DNA of 64,000 nt from Cryptomeria japonica (lineage: Eukaryota > Streptophyta > Pinopsida > Cupressales > Cupressaceae). A model generated the notes under the pieces. The model searched no databases. It was not told where the DNA came from and saw nothing but the letters and a program-made list of their open reading frames with translations. The position numbers were made by a program, and so were the translations under genes. Positions 51,501 to 61,393 of the stretch are shown one piece after another; positions within the stretch are counted from its first letter, which is position 1, and each line of letters begins with the position of its first letter. The DNA lies in contig NC_081409.1 in assembly GCF_030272615.1 (NCBI RefSeq), forward strand, positions 25,181,406-25,245,405, read 5' to 3'.

Positions 51501-52564
51501 CCAACTGCAATATGTCGAGTGTCTGTAGGAGCAAGAGCGGTGACCAAATCCTGTGTGTGTGTCATATGGTGAGAGGCACCAGAATCTAGAATCCAAGTGG
51601 ACGCTGAGGACAATGCTCGTGCAGAAAGAGCATGACCTTTCCCTGTGGGCTGTGAAGGAGGCTGTGGTGCACTGATATTATGCTGCTGCATGGCTTCCTC
51701 CAAAGCCTCTAAACGTTTCCAACACCTGGAAACGGGATGTCCTTCCTTGCCACAAAAACTGCAAGGATCACCTGATTTCTTCTTAGTCTTGGAGGAAGAC
51801 TCACCAGACTTTGAAGATTTGCCCTGTTTAGAATTGAATTGTGGTTTTGAATCAGACTTAGGTGGTGGCTTGGAGGGATTCTCACTAGCCTCTGAATCTT
51901 TCTTAGGCTTCGGTTTCTGCTTCTGTTTTCCTTTGGAGGACTGGGCTACCAATGCTTGGTTCTGTGAACCTGAAAGTGAATCCAACTGCTTAAGCTTAGC
52001 TTGCTCACGAGTCAGACGATCACAAAAGACCTCAAAAGAAGGCATGACATGTCGAGCACCCAAGGCATCCATGGTGGAATAGAAGGTCGAAGAGAAGATC
52101 TGAAATGGACCCCGAAGCTTGGAGAGAATCAGGAAAATGCACTCTGTATCAGTCTTAGTCTTACCACAACCCTGCAAGATAGATCTTTGCTGTTTGAACT
52201 TCATCAGAAAGTCCTCAATAGAAGGAAATGAATCAGGTACCAAGGAAGTTAACTCTGCCTCAAGCTGCAAAGCTCTGAACTCGTTGACAGTACCAAAAAG
52301 TCCCTCAAACTTGGTCCAAATGGCTCGAGGAGTGATACAACCCTCAAGATGAAACTGGAGACTGTCGGAAATGTGTAAAGCCATCAATCCCATAGCCTGA
52401 TCCATATTGTTCCTGTGCTGCATAATCTCAAAAGGACGTGTCAACTGAGGTTGAACCTCATCCAAACAGGACCATAACCCTTTTGACTGGAGAAGAGTCA
52501 TCATGCGACCCTTCCAAGTGTGGTAATTATGCGGTGTGAGAGATTCAATAGGTCTGTCTGCCAT
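48537..52564 (-). pseudogene. Copia gag-pol polyprotein region, about one break
   Basis: Gag begins near 52564 (MADRPIESLTPHNYHTWKGR). It has a zinc knuckle CSFCGKEGHPVSRC (about 51720-51775), the protease motif WILDSGASHHMT (about 51570-51600) and an integrase zinc finger HERFGHVNY...CHGCVLGK (about 51060-51190). The integrase core includes RIRTDNGGEYVNQAF, the reverse transcriptase has FQMDVKSAFLHGDL and LYVDDLIITG (near 49485), and the RNase H has FTDSDWAGD. The gag-protease-integrase-RT order is that of Ty1/copia. The end near 48540 is followed by a polypurine tract and LTR. Confidence 0.93.
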
Positions 52565-53142
52565 CTTGTAAACTGTGCCTCAACTGCTCTGAATTTTTAA
52601 TTATTATTAAGTGGTCTTTCAGAACTAGACAGAAGATGCAGAAGGGGGTTTGATTTTTTTTTTGTATTGGTGTTTTTAAATTCTAGTTTTCTGATGTAAA
52701 TAACAGAAAGCAAGAGAAAACACCCCCCCACAATGCAAAAAACTAATCCCCAGTACAAACTGAAAGCCAGAAAATGATAGAAAGCAATAACGGGTTGAGA
52801 CAAAATTTGGAGCACCTGAAGATTTTTCTGATGAAATAGACTGTAGATCTGAAAAGAGCACAGAACCACCTTTCCGACGCCTATTCGCTTTCGAAAAACG
52901 GAGTCCGTATGCAAAAGATAAGGCTCCTGGAGTGCAAAAAACTTGTTCTGACTTCGACTGGCAAAAAACACTACAAAACGGAAAAATCAGAAAAAAAGAT
53001 CTCCATCTTTTAGATCGGGCTCGGAACCAGCTAAAATGCCCGAGTTATACCCAATTTAGTAAAACTGCTCCAAAAAAGCCCAAATAGGCCCTTTAAGCCC
53101 TCAAGGGCTTAAAAAAAAATAAGCCCCTGGTCCTCTGGGCGA

Positions 53143-53335
53143 CCAGGGGCGGGCGCAGGGGGCGGCGTTGTGGTGGCGCGCGGGCGGAGAGCGGCGCGCG
53201 GGCGGAGCGCGGGCTGGGCGCGAGCTGTGCGTGGGCGGTGGGCGGCGCGGCGGTGGAAGCCTGGCCGCGGCCGGTGGTTTCCGCCGGCGGCGGTGGCCGC
53301 CGGGCTGCGCACCGACGGAGCGGGCTGTTTACACT
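53143..53335. other. GC-rich island in the copia leader
   Basis: About 190 bases made almost only of G and C on the plus strand, dense in CpG, with a repeated 'gcgcgggcggag' phrase. It lies between the primer-binding site and gag. The surrounding genome is strongly AT-rich. No ATG-started gene is supported on either strand. Confidence 0.85.
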
Positions 53336-53687
53336 GGCTGGGCTTTTTTTTAAACAAAAAAATTGCGTTTTTTAATTTTTTTTTAATTTTTTTTTGAAAA
53401 TCCGCCTCGGTTTTCGTGCCCTAGGGCCGTACGGTCTTGGGGCCAAAAAAAATTTGCCACCTGGTGCAACTGTGTCCAAATCGGACGAATTTTATATGGA
53501 AATAGGGGTTTTTGGGCGCTACGAGCTCAACGGTGAGGTCCGTTTGGGCTCAAAGTGCACCGAAAAAAAATACCCCTATTCCAAAATAAAAAACAGAATA
53601 CAAACACAGATCTGATGCAACCAAAACCTGGATCTCAAAATCTTTCAAAAGTCTGAACAAGCTGCAGCAGATCTGGCTCTGATACCA

Positions 53688-54005
53688 TGTAGGATTTGAG
53701 AAATACAAATCCACATAACCCAAAAGAAACCTGCATGCAAGAAACCTGTCACAGAGAAAGAGAGAGAACGAATACAAGGGTTTTGGCTCTGACAAAGAGA
53801 AAAGATGTATTATCAGAGAAAAATGAATCAAGAATATGAATAATACAAAAGATCAATCCTTATAAAGGAGATCAACACCAAAAGGAAAACCTAACCCTAA
53901 GGTGTGAGCATTTAATAATTAAATATTAATTATTAAATGACTAATATGTGCATAAAGGGAAATCTTAAGAGGAGAGCAAAGTTAATTAATTACTTTACTC
54001 TAACA
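53688..54005 (-). repeat. 5' LTR of the copia element
   Basis: Same sequence as 47998-48315 apart from one base, followed outward by the AAGTC target copy. Confidence 0.95.
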
Positions 54006-54010
54006 AAGTC

Positions 54011-54483
54011 CTTAAGATGAATGATTAGTTAGGGTTTGATAATGAAGGAAGCATCTCCTTATATAGAAGACACTATATGAAATGGAGGGATAAGATTGAG
54101 AGGTGTAAAAGGAGGTCGGCTATGATTAGAGGGTACGTAAAAGAAATAATAAAATAATGAAAGGGATAGGTAGTGTATGAATTAAGAGATGAATGACATG
54201 TGTCATAGGTAGAAAAGGTTAATGAATTAATTAAATAAATAAAGATTTATTTAATTAATAGAAGAAGTGGGATCAATTAAATAAATAAGATATTTATTTA
54301 ATTTAGAAAAGGGATAATTTAAATAAATAAATGTATTTATTTAAATTAGAAATAAGACTAGAAGAGGATAAATGAATTAATTAAATAAATAAGGATTTAT
54401 TTAATTAATAGAGGAATTAAGCTTGGATAATTAAATAAATAAAATATTTATTTAATTAGACTGGACAATTTTAGGTGTCTACA
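54011..54483 (-). repeat. 5' LTR of the Ty3 element, outer part
   Basis: Continues the LTR after the copia insertion and matches 32557-33011, ending TTAGGTGTCTACA. It differs by about six bases and one 12-base indel by eye. Confidence 0.93.
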
Positions 54484-54810
54484 TATATAATATAATATTA
54501 TATTATATATAATATAATTATATTATATTATATTATATTATATTATATATAATATTATATTATATATAATATAATATAATATTAAATTATATTATCTTAT
54601 ATATTATAATATAATATTATATTATATTATATATTATAATATAATATTATATTATATTATATAATATTATATTATATTATATTATATTATATATTATAAT
54701 ATAATACAATACGTATTATATAATATAATAATATATTATTATATTATATATGTTATTTAAAAATAATTTAAGTATAAAAATCGTATATCCGATTTTCTGA
54801 GATTTTTATA
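54484..54810. repeat. TA microsatellite and right arm of the inverted repeat
   Basis: Almost pure TATTATATAATA sequence, followed by 'tatgttatttaaaaa' and 'aaaaatcgtatatccgatttt', which is the inverted partner of 32085-32252. It was the landing site of the Ty3 element. Confidence 0.7.
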
Positions 54811-54824
54811 TTTCGAGAGTGACA

Positions 54825-54852
54825 GCCCGTGAGTCATTTTTAACTCACGGGC
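54825..54852. other. Perfect 10-bp stem-loop upstream of the six-exon gene
   Basis: GCCCGTGAGT and ACTCACGGGC enclose an 8-base loop. With the repeated TATCCG words (54786, 54876-54898) this zone looks like a protein-binding region of the transposon or gene promoter. Confidence 0.5.
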
Positions 54853-55113
54853 CACGCGATTTCATCAAAATTTGATATCCGGTGCACCCGGTATCCGATG
54901 TTTTGGCAAAAAATTGCTAAAAAATAGATTGAGAGGTAAGAATTTTATCGTTTTCAATCATTTTCATTCATTTTTTGTATTTTTTGTTAATGTTTATTTG
55001 ATTTTTCATTGAAAATATGGTTTTTTCATGAAAACTAGGTTTTTTAAATCAAATACCTAATTGTTTAAATTTGTTAACTAAATTTAATTGTTTGCATTCA
55101 ATTAGGTTAAAAA

Positions 55114-57117
55114 TGGGGGATAACAATGAAAACACTGACCAACCATAATTGCAACAACCAAACCCTCATTTGCCAAAACCCCCTCAATTCAGGATTTGAT
55201 TGCACAAAATTTGAATGAATTGAGGGGGATTGCAGAAGTATATCGTAGGATCCCTCGTCTAAACCCAATGTTTGATCCTCTCACGTCGATCATAAAAAGA
55301 ATGGAAACCATGACTGAGAAGCACAATGCCGCCCTTCTGTGGCGAGATTCTATGAGGGAAAAATATGCAGATGCCTTGTCGTATAAGGATATCAAGGATC
55401 TCGATATATCCAAAGCCGAAATCACCTCATTGTTTGTCAATCCCCGTATTGGTCAGCCCGTAGATCCCAAAAAAACAAAACTTTCTATTAAATGGTACAC
55501 AAATGATGGGATTGTGAAAAACTTTTGGGATCGTTGGTGGATGGTTTTCGACAAACCACCCAACAACAATCTTGATATCCCCTTCTATTTCATAAAAAAA
55601 TTGTATGCTGAGTTTGTTTTACACAAACATGTGAACTACTTTGACATCCAACCTTTCCAGGGTGTAGGTTTAGGTATGCCCCAAAATAGACCTGGGGCAA
55701 TCAGAGTATTCTAGGGCCCATATGTCCCCCCTCCTCCTGTTGATCCCCCACCTGCAGTGCAGCATCCTGATATCATTTGTGAGGCAGCTTCACGGACCAT
55801 ATCGGCTATTCACTCTTTGAGTAGCCTTTTGGTTTCTCAGGCTGCATCAGTAGCTCAGCCTACTCTTGATGGTAGTGGTGCATCCGGTGGCCTTGACACA
55901 TCATCCTTGGCTCCACACATATGCGTGCCCCATAGTTGTGTCATGTGTGGGCACATATGCTTGGGTCCAGTTGGACAGCTCGTTGATCCTCCTGTGGACA
56001 GTGCAAATTATGAGGTGCGTGAGATGCATGATGCACCAGATATTATTACACAGACTGGAGGATACCCTGGGGAGTCCTCACATGCTAGAGGCGAGGAGGC
56101 ACCGTCATCATACATTGATGATGTAGAGGTAAGATTTGTATTTTTACAGTTCATGTTATATTTTAATAAAATATTTATACATTAGATAATATTAGTACTA
56201 ATTTTTATTTACATGGTCTATTTAACAGTTGATGACTGAGGATGAGTTGAGACAGATTCAGGAGGGCACCTTGTCGGCCATTTCATTTGGCCTTGATAGC
56301 TTGACGGTACATATATTATTGCACCTATTCGTTTGTATTTTATTGTACATACATGCTCATCATTTATATTGGTATTAATTAGATTATGTAGTAACTTGCA
56401 TGTATATCTTATTTTACTCTTGCAGGGCACAAGTAGCACGAGTGCGGGGCAATATGATTTAGGATCTGGTAGTGCAGTTGGAGACAAGGGAAAGGTAATT
56501 GAATGCAAATATGATTGAATGAATAGTTTAAATAACTTATAGTGATTATACATGTCTAGACATAGATTGATAGTTTCATATACTTGTTGTGTATATATAC
56601 AGAGAATTCTTGGCTTCACATCCTTGATGACTACACCCAGTATACCTGAAGAAGAAGAAGAAGAGATGTCTCGAGTAGATGTGTGTTTATTTTTTTTTTT
56701 CATTAGTAGATATAATTTGTTATTATCAGTGACAATTATATGCTAACTTGTATCAATGTCATGTTTCTGAACATATGTAGGTTGTGTATGAAAATAGTCA
56801 AAACATACCTCCTCTACCGAAGACATACATCAAGAGTCCTGCAAAGCTAAAGAGAAAACGTGGAGATGAGGTAAACATGAATAGTTCAATTATAGTTCAT
56901 TTTTATGTTAACTTTTCGAATGTGAATTATATAATATAACTAATATTAATCGTGGTTTGTTTTTCTTGTGCAGGATCCTTCAAAGCCGAGCAGTGCGGCG
57001 AAGAGGATCGATTTTGATGATCCATCAGCAGCTAAGGATGTTATAGATATTTTTGGGATGCTTACATGTCTAGTTGGCATGTACATTTTGTATATGGACA
57101 TACATTCACGTATTTAG
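55114..57117 (+). pseudogene. Six-exon gene of unknown function, putative nuclear protein of the DNA transposon
   Basis: Start MGDNNENTDQP at 55114. Exon 1 runs to 56128, then exons 56229-56306, 56426-56494, 56603-56680, 56781-56870 and 56974-57117 (stop TAG). Every intron follows GT/AG and all lie in phase 0, as in a gene built from small modules. The conserved-looking core (about 55190-55690) is basic and aromatic, with IPRLNPMFDPLTSIIKRMET and NFWDRWWMVFDKPPNNNLDI. A Pro-rich stretch follows, then Ser/Gly/Glu-rich exons. KLKRKRGDE and AAKRIDFDDP look like nuclear-localisation clusters. This copy carries two nonsense changes (CAA to TAA at 55147, and probably CAG to TAG at 55712) and one early frameshift. 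The gene converges on the transposase gene. Acting as a transposon DNA-binding or accessory protein is inference only; no family was recognised. Confidence 0.55.
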
Positions 57118-57299
57118 ACATACATTTTGTTTCAGTTGGCGTTTATGCCATATTTGTGTATGGACATACATTTGTAATCATTTGACATTTTTATATATAC
57201 AGAAGTTGATATTCGATCATATAAATTGTTGCTCATCTATGCATGGTGTTATCATGGAAATCTTTAATCTTCATTCCAATAATTAACAATGGTTAATAA

Positions 57300-57486
57300 T
57301 GGCTATTTAATGAACAATACATTTCATTTCATTTCATCATAAGTGTTGTTTTTATAATGAACAATATAATTCATTTAATGAACAATACAATACAATTCAT
57401 TTAATCAACAATAAAATACAATTCATTCAATGAACAATACAATTCATGAACAATACAATTCATTTAATGAACAATACATTACAATT
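57300..57486. repeat. Minisatellite of AATGAACAATACAATTCATTT
   Basis: A variable 15-25-base unit is repeated about eight times between the six-exon gene and the 360-bp satellite. Confidence 0.75.
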
Positions 57487-60291
57487 CATTATTACCCTAT
57501 GCATGGTCCTATTTTTCCCCCCACCTCGGTCGAATGCTCGGGGTTTTATTAGGGCAGCAATTCTTCGGTTGGCGAAAAAATCGCCAGTCTCACTCAATCG
57601 AATGTTGTCACGTGGTCGATTTCTCGTTCTGCTCGTCGCGATGATGAACTGTCGACTCTGACATGTCCACTTAGGCATTATTACCCTACGCATGCTCCTA
57701 TTTCCCCCCCCCCCCACTCGATCGAATGCTTGGGGTCATACCGTACCGGCATCGTCCCTTGAGCACCTTAAGTGCTCAAAATTGTCAAACTTTGATAGGC
57801 CCTAACTCAGAATATGTGGCACCTATGAATGATCCATTTGAACCTACAGGGCCACGAGAGGGGTCCCTACAAAATCCTATCTCGATTTTTTAAGTTACCC
57901 TATGGTTTTATTAGGGCAGCAATTTTTCTGTTGGTGAAAAAATCGTCAATCTCACTCAATTGAATGTTGTCGCATGACCGATTTCTCGTTCTGCTCATCG
58001 CGATGATGAACCATCGGCTCTGACATGTCCAGTTAGGCATTATTACCCTACACATGCTCTTATTTTTCCCCCCCACTCGATTGAACGCTCGGGGTTATAC
58101 CCTACCGGCGTCGTCCCTTGAGTGCCCTAAGTGCTCAAAATTGTCAAACTTTGACGGGCCCTAACTCAGAATCTGTGGCACCTACGAATGATCCATTTGA
58201 ACCTATGGGGCCACAAGAGGGGTCCCTACAAAATCCTATCTCGGTTTTTCAAGTTGCCCTACGGTTTTATTAGGGAAGCAATTTTCTATTGGCAAAAAAA
58301 TTGTCAGTCTCACACAATCGAATTTTGTCGCATGGCCGATTTCTCGTTCTACTCGTCGCGATGACGAACCATCAGCTCTGACTTGTCTAGTTAGGCATTA
58401 TTACCCTACGCATGCTCCTATTTTTCCCACCCACTCAATCGAGCGCTTGGGGTCATACCCTACCAACGTCGTCCCTTGAGCGCCCTAAGTGCTCAAAATT
58501 GTCAAACTTTGACGGGCCCTAACTCAGAATTCGTGGCACCTGCAAATGATTCGTTTGAACCGACGGGGCCATGAGAGGGGTCCCTACAAAAGCCTATCTC
58601 AGTTTTTCAAGTTACCCTACGATTTTATTAGTGCAACAATTTTTCTGTTGGCAAAAAAATCGTCAATCTCACTCAATCGAATGTTGTCGCGTGGTCGATT
58701 TCTCGTTCTTCTCATCGCGATGACGAACCATCAAACCCAACATGTCTAGTTAGGCATTATTACCCTACGCATGGTCCTATTTTTCCCACCCACTCGATCA
58801 AACGCTCGGAGTCATACCCTACCGACGTCGTCCCTTGAGCACCCTAAGTGCTCAAAATTGTCAAACTTTGACGGGCTCTAACTCAGAATCCGTGGCACCT
58901 ACGAATGATCTGTTTGAACCTACGGGGCCATGAGAGGGGTCCCTAAAAAATCCTATCTCATTTTTTCAAGTTACCCTATGGTTTTATTAGGGCAGCAATT
59001 TTTCTGTTGGCAAAAAATTCGCCAATCTCACTCAATCGAATGTTGTCGTGTGGCCGATTTCTCGTTCTGCTCATCGCGATGACGAACCATCAGCTCCGAC
59101 ATGTCCAGTTAGGAATTATTACCCTACGCATGCTCCTATTTTTCCCACCCACTCGATCGAATGCTCGGGGTCATACCCTACCGGCGTCGTCCCTTTAGCG
59201 CCCTAAGTGCTCAAAATTGTCAAACTTTGACGAGCCCTAACTTGGAATCCGTGGCACCTGTGAACGATCTGTTTGAACCTACGGGGCCATGAGAGGGATC
59301 CCTACAAAAGAGTATCTCAATTTATCAAGTTGCCCTATGGTTTTATTAGGGCATCAATTTTTCTATTGGCAAAAAAATCGTCAGTCTCACTCAATCAAAT
59401 GTTGTCGCGTGGCCGATTTCTCGTTCTGCTCGTCGTGATGACGAACCATCAACTCTGACATGTCCAGTTAGGCATTATTACCCTACGCATGATCCTATTT
59501 CCCCCCCCCCCTCAATCGAATGCTCGGGGTCATACCCTACTGGCGTCGTCCCTTGAGTGCCCTAAGTGCTCAAAATTGTCAAACTTTGACGGGCCCTAAC
59601 TCAAAATCCGTGGCACCTGTGAATGATCTGTTTGAACCTACGGGGCCATGAGAGGGGTCCCTACAAAATCCTATCTCAGTTTTTCAAGTTGCCCTATGGT
59701 TTTATTAGGGCAGCAATTTTTCTGTTGGCAAAAAAATCGTCAGTCTCACTCAATCAAATGTTGTCACGTGGCCGATTTCTCGTTCTGCTTGTCGCGATGA
59801 CAAACCGTCATCTCCGACATGTCCAGTTAGGCATTATTACCCTACGCATGCTCCTAATTTTTCCCACCCACTCGATCGAACACTTGGGGTCATACCCTAC
59901 TGGTGTCGTCCCTTGAGCACCCTAAGTGCTCAAAATTGTCAAACTTTGATGGGCCCTAACTCAGAATTTGTGGCACCTACAAACAATATGTTTGAACCTA
60001 TGAGGCCACGAGAGGGGTCCCTACAAAATCCTATCTCGGTTTTTCAAGTTGCCCTACGGTTTTATTAGGGCAGCAATTTTTTTGTTGGCAAAAAAACCGT
60101 CAGTCTCACTCAATCAAATGTTGTCGCATGGCCAATTTCTCATTCTGCTCGTCACGATGACGAACCGTCGACTCCGACATGTCCAGTTAGGCATTATTAC
60201 CCTATGCATGCTCCTATTTTGTCCACCCACTCGATCAAACGCTCGAGTTCATACCCTACCGGCGTCGTCCCTTGAGCGCCCTAAGTGCTAA
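57487..60291. repeat. 360-bp satellite array, about eight units
   Basis: Starting points of the 'ttttattagggcagcaatttt' phrase lie near 57543, 57903, 58262, 58620, 58979, 59338, 59698 and 60058, giving 358-361 bases each. The last unit stops at 60291, and a partial unit with an internal deletion precedes the first. Units contain many CpG sites ('gtcgcgtggccgatttctcg') that vary between CG, TG and CA among copies, the pattern left by cytosine methylation. Short open frames repeat in each unit because the length is near a multiple of three, but they change between units and are not credible genes. Confidence 0.95.
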
Positions 60292-61393
60292 AATTATATA
60301 TAAACAAGCATTACACTGTAGACACATAATGATCATGAATATTTCCATGTATTGTATATACATAATTACCATTACACTTGCATGTGACATCCATGAAGGG
60401 ATATGCAAACATGATTTTTTTTCATTATCAATACAACTACACCAATGTACTCATGTACAGATACATGGATATTATCATCAATATAACTAAACCAATTTGC
60501 TCATGGACATTGTATATCATCGTAACAATGTTACATCAATTCACATCCATATACAAATACAACATCCCACTTCATTTGCATCAAACATCCTCATGTCCTA
60601 AGAGAAAAGCTTACGTACAGCAATTCCTGCATATACATGAAGACCAAAATAAGTAACCTTTTTATGCGGAATGAATGTGCTACAAGAAACAAATTATAAC
60701 ACTTAATACAAATTAGTTTGGAAAATTATAAATAGATCATTTCAAACATTTTTAAGACGCACAAGATTGTATAATTATGAAACTTACCAATTTCTCTGCA
60801 AAGTATACAAGCATAACTTTGAAGAAAGACGCATGTTGATTAAAGTCCTTCTCACTGCATTTCTCTGTATGGTTGAAGACGATGGTAGATATGGTCATTT
60901 CTAAATAGCAATACATTCACTTGACTTAATGTTTATGCACAAAATTTTATCTCATTAATGCACAAAAGAATATGCACCATCACCAAGAGAGGGTCTTGTC
61001 AACAACGAATGATCTAACATGAACCTGTATATCATCAAAAATCATAATGTGATGTAGTATTGTATATCATCAAAAAAGACCTGCATGAGCATAAAGGTTT
61101 TGCGATAATTATATCATCAAAAATTTTCAGATAGTGTTCTCTAATAACAAAAATTGTAAAGCTCATCAAATGCATGATAATAAGTCGTGTTGCAAAAATA
61201 CGTCCCTTCCGATTATATCATGTACCCGCTATGTGCATGCAAAAACCGTGTTGCAAAAAAAAAGCGTTCATCAATAGACCTGCATTTTCAACACATCCTT
61301 AATATACAAGTAACAAACTTGTTCATTAAGGTTTAATGATCATTGCTTGAAATGAAATGCATGATAAAAAAATAAGGCACCATTAAATACCTA
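60292..61393. other. Gene-free DNA between satellite and transposase gene
   Basis: AT-rich and CAT-rich, with no domain on either strand. It would be the 3' flank of the minus-strand transposase gene. Confidence 0.4.

Larger units (their letters stand above)
47998..54005 (-). mobile_element. Ty1/copia LTR retrotransposon nested in the Ty3 5' LTR; nearly whole
   Basis: A 6.0-kb element with two 318-bp LTRs that differ at only one position by eye. Each flank carries AAGTC (47993-47997 and 54006-54010), and the uninterrupted Ty3 LTR at about 32553 gives the empty site. On the minus strand: 5' LTR 53688-54005, primer-binding site TGGTATCAGAGCC (53675-53687), a leader with a GC-rich island, gag, protease, integrase, reverse transcriptase, RNase H, polypurine tract CTTAAGGGGGGG, 3' LTR 47998-48315. 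It looks almost whole, with about one break, and is the youngest insertion here. Confidence 0.95.
32253..54483 (-). mobile_element. Ty3/gypsy (Tat-type) LTR retrotransposon with antisense gene; broken
   Basis: A minus-strand element of about 16.2 kb once the nested copia element is removed. Both LTRs are present: 3' LTR 32253-33011, and 5' LTR 47700-54483 split by the insertion. Each side carries TATAT as a target copy (32248-32252 and 54484-54488), though this lies in TA-rich DNA. Order on the minus strand: LTR, primer-binding site, 2.4-kb leader, gag, protease, reverse transcriptase, two RNase H segments, integrase, long 3' region, LTR. The extra RNase H and the antisense gene between integrase and 3' LTR are marks of the Tat lineage. 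The LTRs differ by about eight substitutions and one short indel in 755 bases by eye (near 1 percent), which suggests a few million years if conifer rates are slow. The polyprotein has a handful of breaks, so it is a fossil. Confidence 0.93.

Noticed and set aside
53109-53357. Arginine/proline-rich frame in the copia leader
   Set aside because: It has no ATG start and is explained by the GC-rich composition of the island.
57540-60290. Recurrent short open frames starting at 58546, 59007, 59273, 59623 and 60049 with similar peptides
   Set aside because: They are shadows of the 360-bp satellite unit, whose length is close to a multiple of three; the frames differ between units and have no gene signals.
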